Shown: positions 13,848 through 21,824, numbered from the stretch's first letter. The stretch is 41,196 nt of DNA from Caulobacteraceae bacterium (GCA_947478785.1 CANJXI010000029.1:1-41196); one strand, 5' to 3'. Numbers and translations: made by a program. The notes: generated by a model from the sequence alone, not told the origin.

Positions 13848-16550
13848 GTGACCGCCCTCGCGCCGCCCCTTCGAGACCTGGGCGCGCCCGCGCGGCCGGC
13901 CGACGCCGGGCGGGCGCTGTTCTGGCGGCTGATCGTCATCTACCACCTGGCCTCGTTCGTCGCCGTGGCGGTGACCCTGCTGCTCGCGGTCCTGGGCATC
14001 GAGTTCACCGGCCCGCAGTGGCTGGCCTTCGCTATCGGCGTGCCTTGCGGCGTCGCCGTCTACACCTCCGTGGACGTGGTGGTGATCCGCCATCACCTGA
14101 AGCCGCTGGCCCCGGTGCTGAGCGCGCTGGACCGTGGCGAGCGGCCTTCCGACGAGGCGCTGGGCGCGGCCCTGGTCCGCGCGCTCAACCTGCCGCAGTT
14201 CTCGGCCGTCCGCGTGGTCGCGCTGCACGGGCCGATGGCGACGATCCTCCTGGTCATCGTGACCTACCTGATGAACGGGCTCGGGCACGTGGGCGTCCAG
14301 CCCTGGCAGCGGGTGGCGCTGGCCGCGACGATCTTCTTCTTCGCGACCCCGGCCCACGCGATCTTCGAGTATTTCGCCGTCAGCCGCGACATCGAGCCGA
14401 TCGTCCGGCGCCTGGCCCGCGCCCTGGGCGGACCGGTCTCGCCCGAGCAGCAGGCCAAGCTGATCTCGGTGCCGCTGCGCAACAAGCTCCTGTTCCTGGC
14501 GGTCTTCGTCTGCGCCCTGCCGCTGATCTTCTTCGCCGCCTCCTTCCTCTTCAAGTTCGACCGCCTGGTCGCCAAGAGCGGCATGGCCATCCCGCCGGCC
14601 GACATCCGCTCGCTCTACATCTGGACGGTGGGCGTCGTGGGCGTCTGCATCCTGGGGGCGGTGTCCATGGCGGTGCTGACCTCGCGCGAGGTGTCCCGCG
14701 CCGCCGCCAAGGTGATCGGGGCCATGCGCACGGTGGAGAGCGGCCGGCTGGAGGACGCCGAGCTGGAGGTGGTCACCACCGACGAATACGCCGACATCAA
14801 CCGCGGCTTCGGCCTGATGCTGGACAGCCTGCGCCAGGAGCAGCAGATCCTCGAGGTCACCCAGGACCTGGCCGGCGAACTCCTGCTGGAGGTGCTGATC
14901 GCCCGGATCATGACCGCCACCACCCAGCTGCTCAACGCCGAGCGGGCCTCGCTGTTCGTCTATGACGAGAAGGTCGACGAGCTGTTCACCCTCTACGCCG
15001 ACGGGGTCGAGAGCCGCCAGATCCACGTGCCCACCAACCGCGGCATCGCCGGGGCGGTGTTCACCACCGGCCACATCGAGAACATCACCGATCCCTACGC
15101 CGACGAGCGCTTCAACAAGGAGGTCGACCACGCCACGGGCTTCACCACCCGCTCGATCCTTTGCGTGCCGATCACCAACAAGGCCGGCGCCCGCATCGGG
15201 GTGGCCCAGGCGCTGAACAAGCGGGGCGGGGTGTTCTCGACCAAGGACGAGGCCCGACTCAAGGCCTTCGCCGCCCAGGTGGCCGTCAGCCTGGAGAACG
15301 CCAAGCTCTTCGACGACGTGCTCAACATGAAGAACTACAACGAGAGCATCCTGAAGAGCACCTCCAACGGCATCGTCACCCTCGACGTCGAGGGCCAGGT
15401 GGTCACCGCCAACGACGCGGCCGAGGCGATGCTGGGCATGGGCCGCGCCGCGATGATCGACCGCAACGCCGGCGAGCTGTTCACCGGGGCCAACGCCTGG
15501 ATCGCCGACAACCTCGCCAAGACCCAGATGACCGGCGAGACGGCGCTGGCCATCGACACCGAGCTTGCCCGCGGCGACGGCGGGACCTCCACCGTCAACC
15601 TCACCGCCATGCCGCTGATCGACGCCACCGAGGCCCAGATCGGCTCCATGCTGGTGCTTGAGGACATCACCGAGGAGAAGCGCGTCCGCTCCACCATGAG
15701 CCGCTACATGTCCAAGGAGGTGGCCGACCAGCTGCTGACGGCGGGCGAGCTGGAGCTGTCCGGCAAGGAGCAGAAGATCACGGTGATGTTCTCCGACATC
15801 CGCCGCTTCACCTCCATCGCCGAGGCGCTGGGCCCGCGCGAGAGCGTCTCGCTGCTCAACGAGTATTTCACCGAGATGGTCGACGTGATCTTCCAGCACG
15901 GCGGCATCCTCGACAAATATATCGGCGACGGGATCATGGCCCTGTTCGGCGCGCCGCTGGTCGGCCCCAACGACGCCGACAACGCGCTGGCCGTGGCCGA
16001 CGGCATGATGCACCGGCTGGCCGAGCTCAACGCCCGCCGCGTGGGCGTGGGCCAGGAGGCGCTGGACATCGGCATCGGGCTCTCGACCGGCCCCACCGTC
16101 ATCGGCAACATCGGCTCGATCCGGCGCATGGAATACACCGTCATCGGCGACAGCGTGAACCTGGCCTCGCGGCTCGAGGGCGCGTCGAAGCAGTACAAGG
16201 CGAAGATCCTGCTCTCCGAGATGACCGTCCGCGACCTGAAGCGCGAGGCGACCCTGCGCGAGCTCGACCTGATCCGGGTCAAGGGCAAGGACCGCCCGGT
16301 GGCGGTCTACGAATCCCTGGGCTACCGCGCGGGCGAGCCCGCGCTGGCCGGCCTGCTCGAACTGCACGCCGCCGGCATCACCGCCTACCGCGCCCGCGAC
16401 TGGGCCGCCGCCGGCCACGCCTTCCGGGGCGCGCTCGAACTCTATCCCGACGACGGTCCGGCCGGCGTCTACGCCGAACGCTGCGCCCTGCTGGCCAGGA
16501 CCCCGCCCGCCCCCGACTGGGACGGCGTCTGGACGCTGACGGAAAAGTAG
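13848..16550 (+). CDS. membrane adenylate/guanylate cyclase with GAF and PAS domains
   Basis: Encodes about 900 residues. I start at GTG 13848 because GGAGGG lies 10 bases upstream; ATG 13830 is an alternative with no site. Six membrane helices (about residues 20-290) are followed by a HAMP-like linker and a GAF domain (about 345-500, LLNAERASLFVYDE to QVAVSLENAKLF). Next come a PAS domain (SILKSTSNGIVTLDVEG) and a class III cyclase domain (about 640-830). Metal aspartates are in VMFSDIRRFTSIAE and in DKYIGDGIMALFGAP. The lysine of LDKYIGDG and YTVIGDSVNLASRLEG favour ATP as substrate. The product is probably cAMP. A C-terminal helical tail (about 835-900) resembles a TPR-like repeat. It is divergent from the PEP-CTERM gene. 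Confidence 0.93.
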   Translation: MTALAPPLRDLGAPARPADAGRALFWRLIVIYHLASFVAVAVTLLLAVLGIEFTGPQWLAFAIGVPCGVAVYTSVDVVVIRHHLKPLAPVLSALDRGERPSDEALGAALVRALNLPQFSAVRVVALHGPMATILLVIVTYLMNGLGHVGVQPWQRVALAATIFFFATPAHAIFEYFAVSRDIEPIVRRLARALGGPVSPEQQAKLISVPLRNKLLFLAVFVCALPLIFFAASFLFKFDRLVAKSGMAIPPADIRSLYIWTVGVVGVCILGAVSMAVLTSREVSRAAAKVIGAMRTVESGRLEDAELEVVTTDEYADINRGFGLMLDSLRQEQQILEVTQDLAGELLLEVLIARIMTATTQLLNAERASLFVYDEKVDELFTLYADGVESRQIHVPTNRGIAGAVFTTGHIENITDPYADERFNKEVDHATGFTTRSILCVPITNKAGARIGVAQALNKRGGVFSTKDEARLKAFAAQVAVSLENAKLFDDVLNMKNYNESILKSTSNGIVTLDVEGQVVTANDAAEAMLGMGRAAMIDRNAGELFTGANAWIADNLAKTQMTGETALAIDTELARGDGGTSTVNLTAMPLIDATEAQIGSMLVLEDITEEKRVRSTMSRYMSKEVADQLLTAGELELSGKEQKITVMFSDIRRFTSIAEALGPRESVSLLNEYFTEMVDVIFQHGGILDKYIGDGIMALFGAPLVGPNDADNALAVADGMMHRLAELNARRVGVGQEALDIGIGLSTGPTVIGNIGSIRRMEYTVIGDSVNLASRLEGASKQYKAKILLSEMTVRDLKREATLRELDLIRVKGKDRPVAVYESLGYRAGEPALAGLLELHAAGITAYRARDWAAAGHAFRGALELYPDDGPAGVYAERCALLARTPPAPDWDGVWTLTEK

Positions 16551-16660
16551 GCGGGGGGGGCGAGGCCGCCGAGAATAAATCCGCGGCCTCTGCAATCATG
16601 GCGAGAATCCCCGACGCGGGCGGGGCTCTTTCAGAATACCCATTGAATCGAACGCCAATT

Positions 16661-16698
16661 GTGTTCGTGCTTGATGTTTAGGAACATGTTCCGAACAC
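16661..16698. promoter_or_regulatory. nested palindromes with a GAAC-N7-GAAC repeat upstream of a receiver gene
   Basis: GGAACATGTTCC (16681-16692) is a perfect 12-bp palindrome. GTGTTCG (16661-16667) and CGAACAC (16692-16698) form an outer inverted repeat. GAAC-ATGTTCC-GAAC (16682-16696) matches the alphaproteobacterial LexA spacing. The site lies in an unusually AT-rich 246-base gap, 100 bases before the receiver start, and is probably an operator. Which protein binds is unknown. Confidence 0.45.
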
Positions 16699-16796
16699 TA
16701 TTGATCATGTGGTTGAGTTAACCTTAAATAAATCGTAGGTTGTATCGCAACATAACTAGCCTCACCGAGTTTTGGTATCCGAAAGGAGCCATAACA

Positions 16797-17174
16797 ATGC
16801 GTGGCTTTCATGTTCTATTTGCTGAAGATAACTTCCTTCTGAACCTCGATATCGCCGAATCTCTCCAGGAGCACGGCTTCGATGTCGAGGCGGTCTACTG
16901 TGGCGCGGCGGCCTATGAGGCGATCGGCAAGTCCCGCGGGCTTTGCGCCCTGGTCACCGACATCGACCTGGGGGTCGGGCCCAACGGCTTCGACGTCGCC
17001 CGCCGGGCGCGGGCCGCCTATCCGGACCTGCCGGTGGTGTTCATCTCCGGCGAGATGCGCGGCCGCCACCTGGACGCCGGCATCGCGGGCGCGGTGTTCA
17101 TTCCCAAGCCGTTGCGCCCGGCCGACATCGCCCGGGCCCTGGAGCAGGTGACCCACCTCGCGGCGGCCGCCTGA
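16797..17174 (+). CDS. single-domain response regulator (receiver only)
   Basis: Encodes 125 residues starting at ATG 16797 with AAAGGAG upstream. It is one receiver domain: acidic pair E10/D11 (LFAEDNFLLNLDIAESL), phosphoacceptor D55 in ALVTDIDLG, switch Ser in VVFISGEMRG and Lys in FIPKPLRPADIARAL. No output domain follows. This form is common in Alphaproteobacteria as a phosphate shuttle or protein-protein regulator. The partner kinase is not obvious: the neighbouring cyclase has no kinase module. Upstream DNA is AT-rich with nested palindromes, and a tiny membrane-peptide frame overlaps its stop. Confidence 0.93.
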   Translation: MRGFHVLFAEDNFLLNLDIAESLQEHGFDVEAVYCGAAAYEAIGKSRGLCALVTDIDLGVGPNGFDVARRARAAYPDLPVVFISGEMRGRHLDAGIAGAVFIPKPLRPADIARALEQVTHLAAAA

Positions 17175-17269
17175 GCCAGGCGCCGTCGCCGTCCCCCTGG
17201 CCCGTCCTTCCCCTCGTCCTCGGCCTGCTCGGCTTCTGCCTGGCCGCCATCATCGCCACCTGGGTGTGA
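17171..17269 (+). CDS. possible 32-residue single-helix membrane peptide
   Basis: A short frame beginning with CTG at 17171 overlaps the receiver stop (CTGA) and ends with TGA at 17269. After a Pro/Ser-rich start (SQAPSPSPWPV) it encodes one clean hydrophobic helix (LPLVLGLLGFCLAAIIATWV). The CTG start is non-standard and there is no clear ribosome-binding site, so translation would depend on coupling to the receiver gene. The reading is suggested only by the hydrophobic pattern. Confidence 0.3.
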   Translation: MSQAPSPSPWPVLPLVLGLLGFCLAAIIATWV

Positions 17270-17281
17270 CGGCGGCGGCGG

Positions 17282-18064
17282 TCAGTCGTGCAGGCTCCCC
17301 AGCCAGTCCTCGACCACGGCGTTGAACTCGGCCGGCCGCTCCTGGTGCAGCCAGTGGCCCGACCCCGGCCAGGCGAAGGCCCGCGAGCGGGGATCGGCGA
17401 ACAGCGCGCGCTCCACGTCCACCCGGTCCTCCGCCGCATAGACCGTCAGCACCGGGCAGGCCCTGCGCCGCAGGTAGGGCTCCGACGCCGAGCGCGCCGT
17501 CAGCCCGCCGCTGTTGGCCATCGACTGGTAGAGCACGTGCCCGGGCACGCCCGCGATGCGCCGCATGTGCCAGGCCTTCAGCTGCGGCGGGGAGGCCGCC
17601 GTATAGCTGCGGCCGAGGATCGCCTGGGCGGTCTCGACGGGATTGGCCTTCAGCGCCTCCAGCATCCCCTGGACCCCGGCGTAGACCTCATCGGGTACCA
17701 GGTAGCTTGGGTCGACGCAGACCACGGCGCTGACCAGTTCGGGGTGTTCCACCGCCAGGGCGCTGACCACGCCGCCGCCCATCGAATGGCCCACCGCCAC
17801 CACCGGCCCGACCCCCAGCCGGCCCAGCAGGGCGGCGAGGTCGGCGGCGTATGTCTTGGCCTCGTACCCGCCCTCCGGCGCGCTGGAGCGCCCGTGGCCG
17901 CGCAGGTCGACGGCGATCACCCGGTGGGCGCGGGTGAAATGCGCCAGCTGGTGCATCCAGTCGTGGGAGTCGCAGGAGTAGCCGTGCACGAACAGCATGG
18001 CCGGCTCGCCCGCCCCTTCGTCGGTGTAGAACAGCTCAGCATCGTCCAGCTTCGCGAACGCCAT
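17282..18064 (-). CDS. alpha/beta hydrolase
   Basis: Encodes 260 residues of a compact alpha/beta-hydrolase. The oxyanion-hole segment is LFVHGYSCDSHDW, the nucleophile Ser94 is in VGHSMGGGVV, the acid is in TVYAAEDRVDVE (about 215), and the His is in WPGSGHWLHQERP (about 239). The RGHGRS strand-loop is also typical. It lacks a signal peptide, so it is cytoplasmic. It starts 1 base after the amidohydrolase stop on the same strand, and the two probably act on the same compound, as in ring-cleavage or lactone/ester degradation routes. The substrate cannot be read from sequence. Confidence 0.93.
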   Translation of the reverse strand: MAFAKLDDAELFYTDEGAGEPAMLFVHGYSCDSHDWMHQLAHFTRAHRVIAVDLRGHGRSSAPEGGYEAKTYAADLAALLGRLGVGPVVAVGHSMGGGVVSALAVEHPELVSAVVCVDPSYLVPDEVYAGVQGMLEALKANPVETAQAILGRSYTAASPPQLKAWHMRRIAGVPGHVLYQSMANSGGLTARSASEPYLRRRACPVLTVYAAEDRVDVERALFADPRSRAFAWPGSGHWLHQERPAEFNAVVEDWLGSLHD

Positions 18065-18065
18065 C

Positions 18066-18911
18066 CTAGAGCCCGAACACCCGCTTGGTGTTCCCGGCCA
18101 GGATCAGCTGCTTCTGTTCCCGGCTCAGCCGCTCGGTGGCGATGATGTCGTCGCGGACCACGGCGTTCTTCACGAAGGCCCGCTCGTTGGGCTTCAGCTG
18201 CGAATAGTATTGGCTGCCATAGACGATCCGTTCGGCCCCGAACTGCCGCGCCAGCTCGATCGCCAGGTCGGTGTGGAAGCAGGACGCGGTGTCGAACAGC
18301 ACATTGGGCGCCACGTCGGCGATGAAGAAGCACTCCTGCATCCCGTCGAAGGTGAAGAACGGCTCCAGCGCCACGATGGTCTCCCCCGGGAACGCGCGGG
18401 CCACCTTGCCCAGCCGCCACAGCGCCTCGTGCAGCACCACGTTCGACGTGTGGATCAGCGGCACCATCTTCAGGTCGAACATCTTCTCGAGGATCTTCAT
18501 CATCCACGGGCTGTCGATGGTCACGCCCTGGAACTCGGTGTGGAAGCTGACGCCCTTCAGGCCCAGCTCCTGGTGGATCCGCACCACCTCCTGCACCGCG
18601 GCCGCCTGGTCCAGCGGCTCGATCACGCCGACCGCCACCGGGAACCGGCCGGGCGTGGCGTCGCGGTAGGCCGCGATGGCGTCGTTCTCCGCCGCCGTCG
18701 AGGCGACGCCCGCCGAGCGGTTGTAGTTGTGCCCGGGGATCGCCACCGTCGCGCCGATCCCGGCCCGGTCCATGAACTTCAGCCGCGCCGCCAGCTCCTG
18801 GGCGTTGGCGCCGGACACCACCGCGCCCTCGGTCGCGAAGCCGTGCGCGTCGGCGGTCGAGCCCATGTGCTGGTGGATGTCGAAGATCTCGTAGCCGTGC
18901 GCCTCGCCCAT
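18066..18911 (-). CDS. amidohydrolase-2 family protein (metal-dependent hydrolase/decarboxylase fold)
   Basis: Encodes 281 residues from ATG 18911. The N-terminal metal motif is FDIHQHMG (H13, H15). Later histidines are in VPLIHTSN and SCFHTD. The family normally ends its barrel with a G-x-D/E-R-x-x-x-G-S/T-D-Y segment. Here the matching stretch is FGAERIVYGSQYY, so the usual aspartate position holds glutamine. ACMSD-like decarboxylases and lactonases belong to this family, but the substitution makes activity uncertain. It is directly followed by the alpha/beta hydrolase gene, likely one operon. Confidence 0.85.
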   Translation of the reverse strand: MGEAHGYEIFDIHQHMGSTADAHGFATEGAVVSGANAQELAARLKFMDRAGIGATVAIPGHNYNRSAGVASTAAENDAIAAYRDATPGRFPVAVGVIEPLDQAAAVQEVVRIHQELGLKGVSFHTEFQGVTIDSPWMMKILEKMFDLKMVPLIHTSNVVLHEALWRLGKVARAFPGETIVALEPFFTFDGMQECFFIADVAPNVLFDTASCFHTDLAIELARQFGAERIVYGSQYYSQLKPNERAFVKNAVVRDDIIATERLSREQKQLILAGNTKRVFGL

Positions 18912-19052
18912 GGCGTCCTCCCGTTCGGTCGTTGCGGCTATCAACCGTCCCCGCCCGGCCTTGTCCACCCGGCGGCTCTGGATTTGTCTCGCCCAGGACG
19001 CGATGATGGCTAGAGTTCGCCAAGAGGTTGGATTCGAAAGGCCGGGCCGATC

Positions 19053-19796
19053 ATGGGGTACTGGGTCGCGATAGCCCTGGGCGCGCTCTGCATCCTGGCC
19101 GGCATCGCCTTCATCGCCAGGGGCGTCGGCGGCGCGGCCTCCGAGGGCTCGGCCAAGTTCTTCGGCGTCGAATTCAAGATGGCCAGCGTCGGCCAGGGCT
19201 CGATCATCGCGCTCCTGGGCGTCGTCCTGGTGCTCTCCGGCGCCCACGGCCTGCCGGGCCAGAACCCGACGCCAGGGCCTGGCCCGACCCCCACGCCCAC
19301 GCCGTCCCCGACACCCACGCCGACGCCATCCCCCGCGCCGCTCGACAACCCGGCGCCCACGCCGGCGCCGACACCCGCCCCGGCCCCCGCGCCGCTGGCG
19401 TCAGCCCCGGCCGGCTCGGAATGCAACCCCGGCGACCAGCCCTGCATCGAGTCGGAGGGCGAGGCCCGCAAGGCGCTCGCCGCCCTCGACGCCAACCGGC
19501 CCGACTATCTGTGGGACGCCTCGACCAGCGACTGGATGAAGGCCAAGACCACCAAGGAGGCCTTCATCGCCTCCTACGCGGGCGTCGGCCCCATGCTGGC
19601 CACGGGCGTCGCCAGCCGCGTGCCGCTGCGGCAAGGCCTCATGGTCGATCCGCCGTCCGGCCTGACCTACTACAACCGCTTCTACCTGGTGACGCTGAGG
19701 AACGGGTTCCGGCTCTACGAGAACCTGGCGATGATGAAGGAGGGCGACCGCTACAAGGTCACCGGCCTCAACACCGCCCCCTACGTCGGCAACTGA
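19053..19796 (+). CDS. membrane-anchored protein with Pro/Thr-rich linker and DUF4019-like domain
   Basis: Encodes 247 residues. Two hydrophobic helices lie at the N-terminus (MGYWVAIALGALCILAGIAF and SIIALLGVVLVLSGAHGL). A long linker of PTP and PAP repeats (about 70-115) is followed by a small domain with SECNPGDQPC (possible disulfide). The C-terminal region (RPDYLWDASTSDWMKAKTTK, VASRVPLRQG, YYNRFYLVTLRNG, YKVTGLNT) resembles the DUF4019 family, which is usually periplasmic. The flexible linker probably holds this domain away from the inner membrane. The function is unknown and the DUF4019 relation is by pattern. It stands alone, facing away from the amidohydrolase operon. Confidence 0.75.
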   Translation: MGYWVAIALGALCILAGIAFIARGVGGAASEGSAKFFGVEFKMASVGQGSIIALLGVVLVLSGAHGLPGQNPTPGPGPTPTPTPSPTPTPTPSPAPLDNPAPTPAPTPAPAPAPLASAPAGSECNPGDQPCIESEGEARKALAALDANRPDYLWDASTSDWMKAKTTKEAFIASYAGVGPMLATGVASRVPLRQGLMVDPPSGLTYYNRFYLVTLRNGFRLYENLAMMKEGDRYKVTGLNTAPYVGN

Positions 19797-19813
19797 GGCT
19801 CGGCCCCTCAGAT

Positions 19814-19916
19814 CGTCATCCCCGGGCTTGTCCCGGGGACCCAGACACGCGGAGGCTTCAGAGAACGCCCCGGCGGTCGGCGCATCTGGGTGGCCGGGAC
19901 AAGCCCGGCCATGACG
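19814..19916. repeat. dispersed ~104-bp inverted-repeat element, copy 1
   Basis: Begins CGTCATCCCCGGGCTTGTC and ends with the inverted equivalent GGGACAAGCCCGGCCATGACG. Arms of about 32 bases differ at four places. Those differences keep each arm able to fold on itself (CCCCGGG with CCCGGGG; GGCCGGG with CCCGGCC). Two more copies lie at 20982-21085 and 21661-21764. The centre has CGGTCGGCGCATCTGGGTGG. Confidence 0.85.
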
Positions 19917-19937
19917 GTTGAGATGACGGGCGTCCCG

Positions 19938-20336
19938 TCAAGCCGCGCCGAGCGCCGCCTCGATGTCGGCCTTGGAGTGGCCGGCCAGGTCCTTTGCGAG
20001 CTCCCCCGCCAGCACCGCCGTCAACGCCTTGTGGTAGTGCTTGCGCAGCTCCCCCAGCGCGCGCGGCGCGGCGATCACCACCAGCGACGAGATCTTCCCG
20101 TCCAGCACCTGACTGTTCAGCCAGGCCGCCGAGGCCGCCGCGTGGCCGTCCTCGGCCTGGGTCCGGTCGTCGGGGTTGGCCGCGCTCGAATGGTGCGACC
20201 CGCCCGCGTTCGCCGCCGCCAGCTCCGGCGAGGGCAGGGGGCTCAGCGACACCTGGCCCTCATGCCCGCCGTTGCGGAACAGGGTGAGGCTCTCGCCGTC
20301 GGCCACGGCCACGGTGGCGCCATTGGGCAGGATCAT
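19938..20336 (-). CDS. host attachment protein family (AtsE/baeRF-like)
   Basis: Encodes 132 residues. It opens MILPNGATVAVADGESLTLFRNGG and continues with SAANPDDRTQAEDGHAAASAAWLN, LVVIAAPRALGELRKHY and a tail TAVLAGELAKDLAGHSKADIE. This is the usual pattern of the 'protein required for attachment to host cells' family, related to release-factor-like (baeRF) domains. The name derives from an Agrobacterium study; the molecular role is unsettled. It lies alone between two dispersed repeats, with a GAAGGAA site upstream. Confidence 0.85.
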   Translation of the reverse strand: MILPNGATVAVADGESLTLFRNGGHEGQVSLSPLPSPELAAANAGGSHHSSAANPDDRTQAEDGHAAASAAWLNSQVLDGKISSLVVIAAPRALGELRKHYHKALTAVLAGELAKDLAGHSKADIEAALGAA

Positions 20337-20417
20337 GGGGCATTCCTTCTTGGTTGCTTGTGAAGGGTAACCACCCCCGCCCCCGATGAGTTGCCCCCGA
20401 CCCCATCCTCATCCAGT

Positions 20418-20460
20418 CCTCCCCCTCCGGGGCAGGGGGACCGCGAAGCGGTGGAGGGGG
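20418..20460. repeat. REP-like palindrome (CCTCCCCCTCC...GGTGGAGGGGG)
   Basis: CCTCCCCCTCCGGGGCAGGGGG forms one hairpin, ACCGCGAAGCGGT forms a second, and the two ends pair with each other. It lies between the ends of the attachment-protein and GFA genes. It is one of at least four palindromic families in this window. Confidence 0.65.
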
Positions 20461-20476
20461 CTTCCACCCAAACCCC

Positions 20477-20914
20477 TCAGCCCCGCTCCGCCACCGCCTC
20501 GAACCGCAACACCCCCGCCAGCCTGGGCCCCGCGCCGGCCCCCGCGTCGCTCGGATGCGCCACCCCGTCGTTCACCGGAACCTCGGCGAAGTCGAACGGG
20601 CTCACCCCCTCGATACAGGCCACGTTGACCCCGTACTGGCGCGGGTTCGAGCGCCGCTGGTGATGGGTGTAGATCCCGCACACCGCGCAGAAATAGTGTT
20701 TCGCCGTCCCGGTGTTGAACCGGTACTCGGTCAGCGCCTCCGCGCCCGAGACGATCCGCACCCCGTCCAGCTCCGCCGACACCGCCACCGCGCCGCGCAT
20801 CCGGCAGAACGAACAGGTGCACCGCCTGGCCGTGGCCAGCCCGTCCGACAACGCCACCTCGAACCGCACCGCCCCGCAGTGGCACGCCGCCCGCACCACA
20901 CTCCCGTCCGCCAT
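20477..20914 (-). CDS. GFA family (glutathione-dependent formaldehyde-activating-like) protein
   Basis: Encodes 145 residues of the Gfa zinc-binding fold. Cysteines are arranged as CHCGAVRFEV near residue 11, then CTCSFCRMRGAV, then FCAVCGIYTHH, followed by NPRQYGVNVACIEGV. Family members bind structural zinc. Only some have been tied to formaldehyde-glutathione metabolism, so substrate and even activity are uncertain. It is monocistronic, with a dispersed repeat on each side. Confidence 0.92.
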   Translation of the reverse strand: MADGSVVRAACHCGAVRFEVALSDGLATARRCTCSFCRMRGAVAVSAELDGVRIVSGAEALTEYRFNTGTAKHYFCAVCGIYTHHQRRSNPRQYGVNVACIEGVSPFDFAEVPVNDGVAHPSDAGAGAGPRLAGVLRFEAVAERG

Positions 20915-20981
20915 CCGCCCCTCGTCCCTTTCCCGCCAGCGGCGAAGTCTAACGGCGCCCCGCCGCCCGGCAATCCACGAC

Positions 20982-21085
20982 CGTCATCCCCGGGCTTGTC
21001 CCGGGGACCCAGACACGCGGGCCGCCCCCGGGAAATCCCGGGAGGTCGGCGCATCTGGGTGGCCGGGACGAGCCCGGCCATGACG
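20982..21085. repeat. dispersed ~104-bp inverted-repeat element, copy 2
   Basis: Same ends and central CATCTGGGTGG as copy 1, with one change in the right arm (GACGAGCCC for GACAAGCCC). It is followed by AGCGAA and, 36 bases on, by the 34-bp direct repeat at 21121. Together they make the left half of a duplicated compound block. Confidence 0.85.
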
Positions 21086-21120
21086 AGCGAAGGGGGAGCG
21101 ACGGAGCGCGGAGGTAAGGG

Positions 21121-21154
21121 CGTCTTTAAATCCCATGGTCAGATGCGAGCCTGC
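21121..21154. repeat. 34-bp direct repeat, left copy, covering the end of a gene
   Basis: CGTCTTTAAATCCCATGG then TCAGATGCGAGCCTGC. It recurs at 21825-21858 with a single difference (33 of 34 identical). It contains the final four codons and stop (Q-A-R-I-stop) of the minus-strand gene 21139-21606. Confidence 0.85.
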
Positions 21155-21606
21155 TGAGGCGGGTCCACGCTGGCGGCATACCCGAGCAGGAAGCGCCGCA
21201 GCGCCTCGTGCAGCTCCAGGACGCCGTTCAGCCGCGACGGCCCGTCGCGCAGCATCTGCAGCTGCCGCTCCGGGTCCATTTCGAAATGGTAGGTGGCGTT
21301 CCGGAACCGCCGCAGGCTCTTCCCGTGCTCGGCGATCAGCGCCTCGACCGCCGCGTCGGCCAGCTTCAGCTTGCTGAACGCCTCGGCGACCACGTAGAGC
21401 CCGCTCAGCCACGCCGACAGGTAGGCGTGATAGCGCCAGATCTCGCCATCCTCGATCACCGCCTCGATCCCGTAGGGCGGCGCGCGCAGCTCATCGACAT
21501 GACAGCGCATCAGGTTCGCCGCCTGCCAATAGAGCGCCAGCCGCAGCACCGGGTCGTTCAGTGCGTTCCTGGGCATGTCGGCGGGCATCGCGGGGTGACG
21601 CTCCAT
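21139..21606 (-). CDS. hypothetical protein bracketed by a compound direct repeat
   Basis: Encodes 155 residues; I do not recognise a family. It is predicted all-helical with no signal or membrane segment. Notable stretches are NDPVLRLALYWQAANLMRCH, EDGEIWRYHAYLSAWLSGLY, RRFRNATYHFEMDPERQLQ and HEALRRFLLGYAASV. The R-x-x-N-A-T-Y-H-F patch recalls helical nucleic-acid or HEPN-like proteins (R-x4-6-H), but this is weak. Its last codons lie in a 34-bp repeat, and compound repeats stand on both sides in direct orientation. The segment therefore looks like a cassette that could be lost or gained by recombination. Confidence 0.7.
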   Translation of the reverse strand: MERHPAMPADMPRNALNDPVLRLALYWQAANLMRCHVDELRAPPYGIEAVIEDGEIWRYHAYLSAWLSGLYVVAEAFSKLKLADAAVEALIAEHGKSLRRFRNATYHFEMDPERQLQMLRDGPSRLNGVLELHEALRRFLLGYAASVDPPQQARI

Positions 21607-21660
21607 GTGTGATCTCGGCGTATCCTGTCACCGCAAGGATAATTTCCTACCCAACCAACC

Positions 21661-21764
21661 CGTCATCCCCGGGCTTGTCCCGGGGACCCAGACACGCGGG
21701 GCGCCGCCGGGAAATCCCTGGAGGTCGGCGCATCTGGGTGGCCGGGACAAGCCCGGCCATGACG
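21661..21764. repeat. dispersed ~104-bp inverted-repeat element, copy 3
   Basis: Identical in plan to the copies at 19814 and 20982 and in the same orientation. It is followed by AGCGAA as copy 2 is, and 60 bases later by the right copy of the 34-bp direct repeat. Confidence 0.85.
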
Positions 21765-21824
21765 AGCGAATTGGGGCGGCGCGATGGAACGGACGCCCGC
21801 CCGGCAATCCCCCGGATTGCCGAC

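Noticed and set aside
13776..16595. 939-codon open frame on the minus strand
   Set aside because: It lies antisense to the cyclase gene, whose domains are clear; the peptide is the Gly/Arg/His/Asp/Val-rich low-complexity product typical of antisense frames in GC-rich DNA.
19260..19400. DNA tandem repeat in the PTP/PAP-coding stretch
   Set aside because: The repetition is in the protein linker; at DNA level units vary in length and codon, so no separate repeat feature is warranted.
19814..21764. Repeats spaced over 2 kb as a possible CRISPR array
   Set aside because: Units are ~104 bp inverted-repeat elements with irregular spacing of several hundred bases and genes between them; there are no regular spacers and no cas genes.
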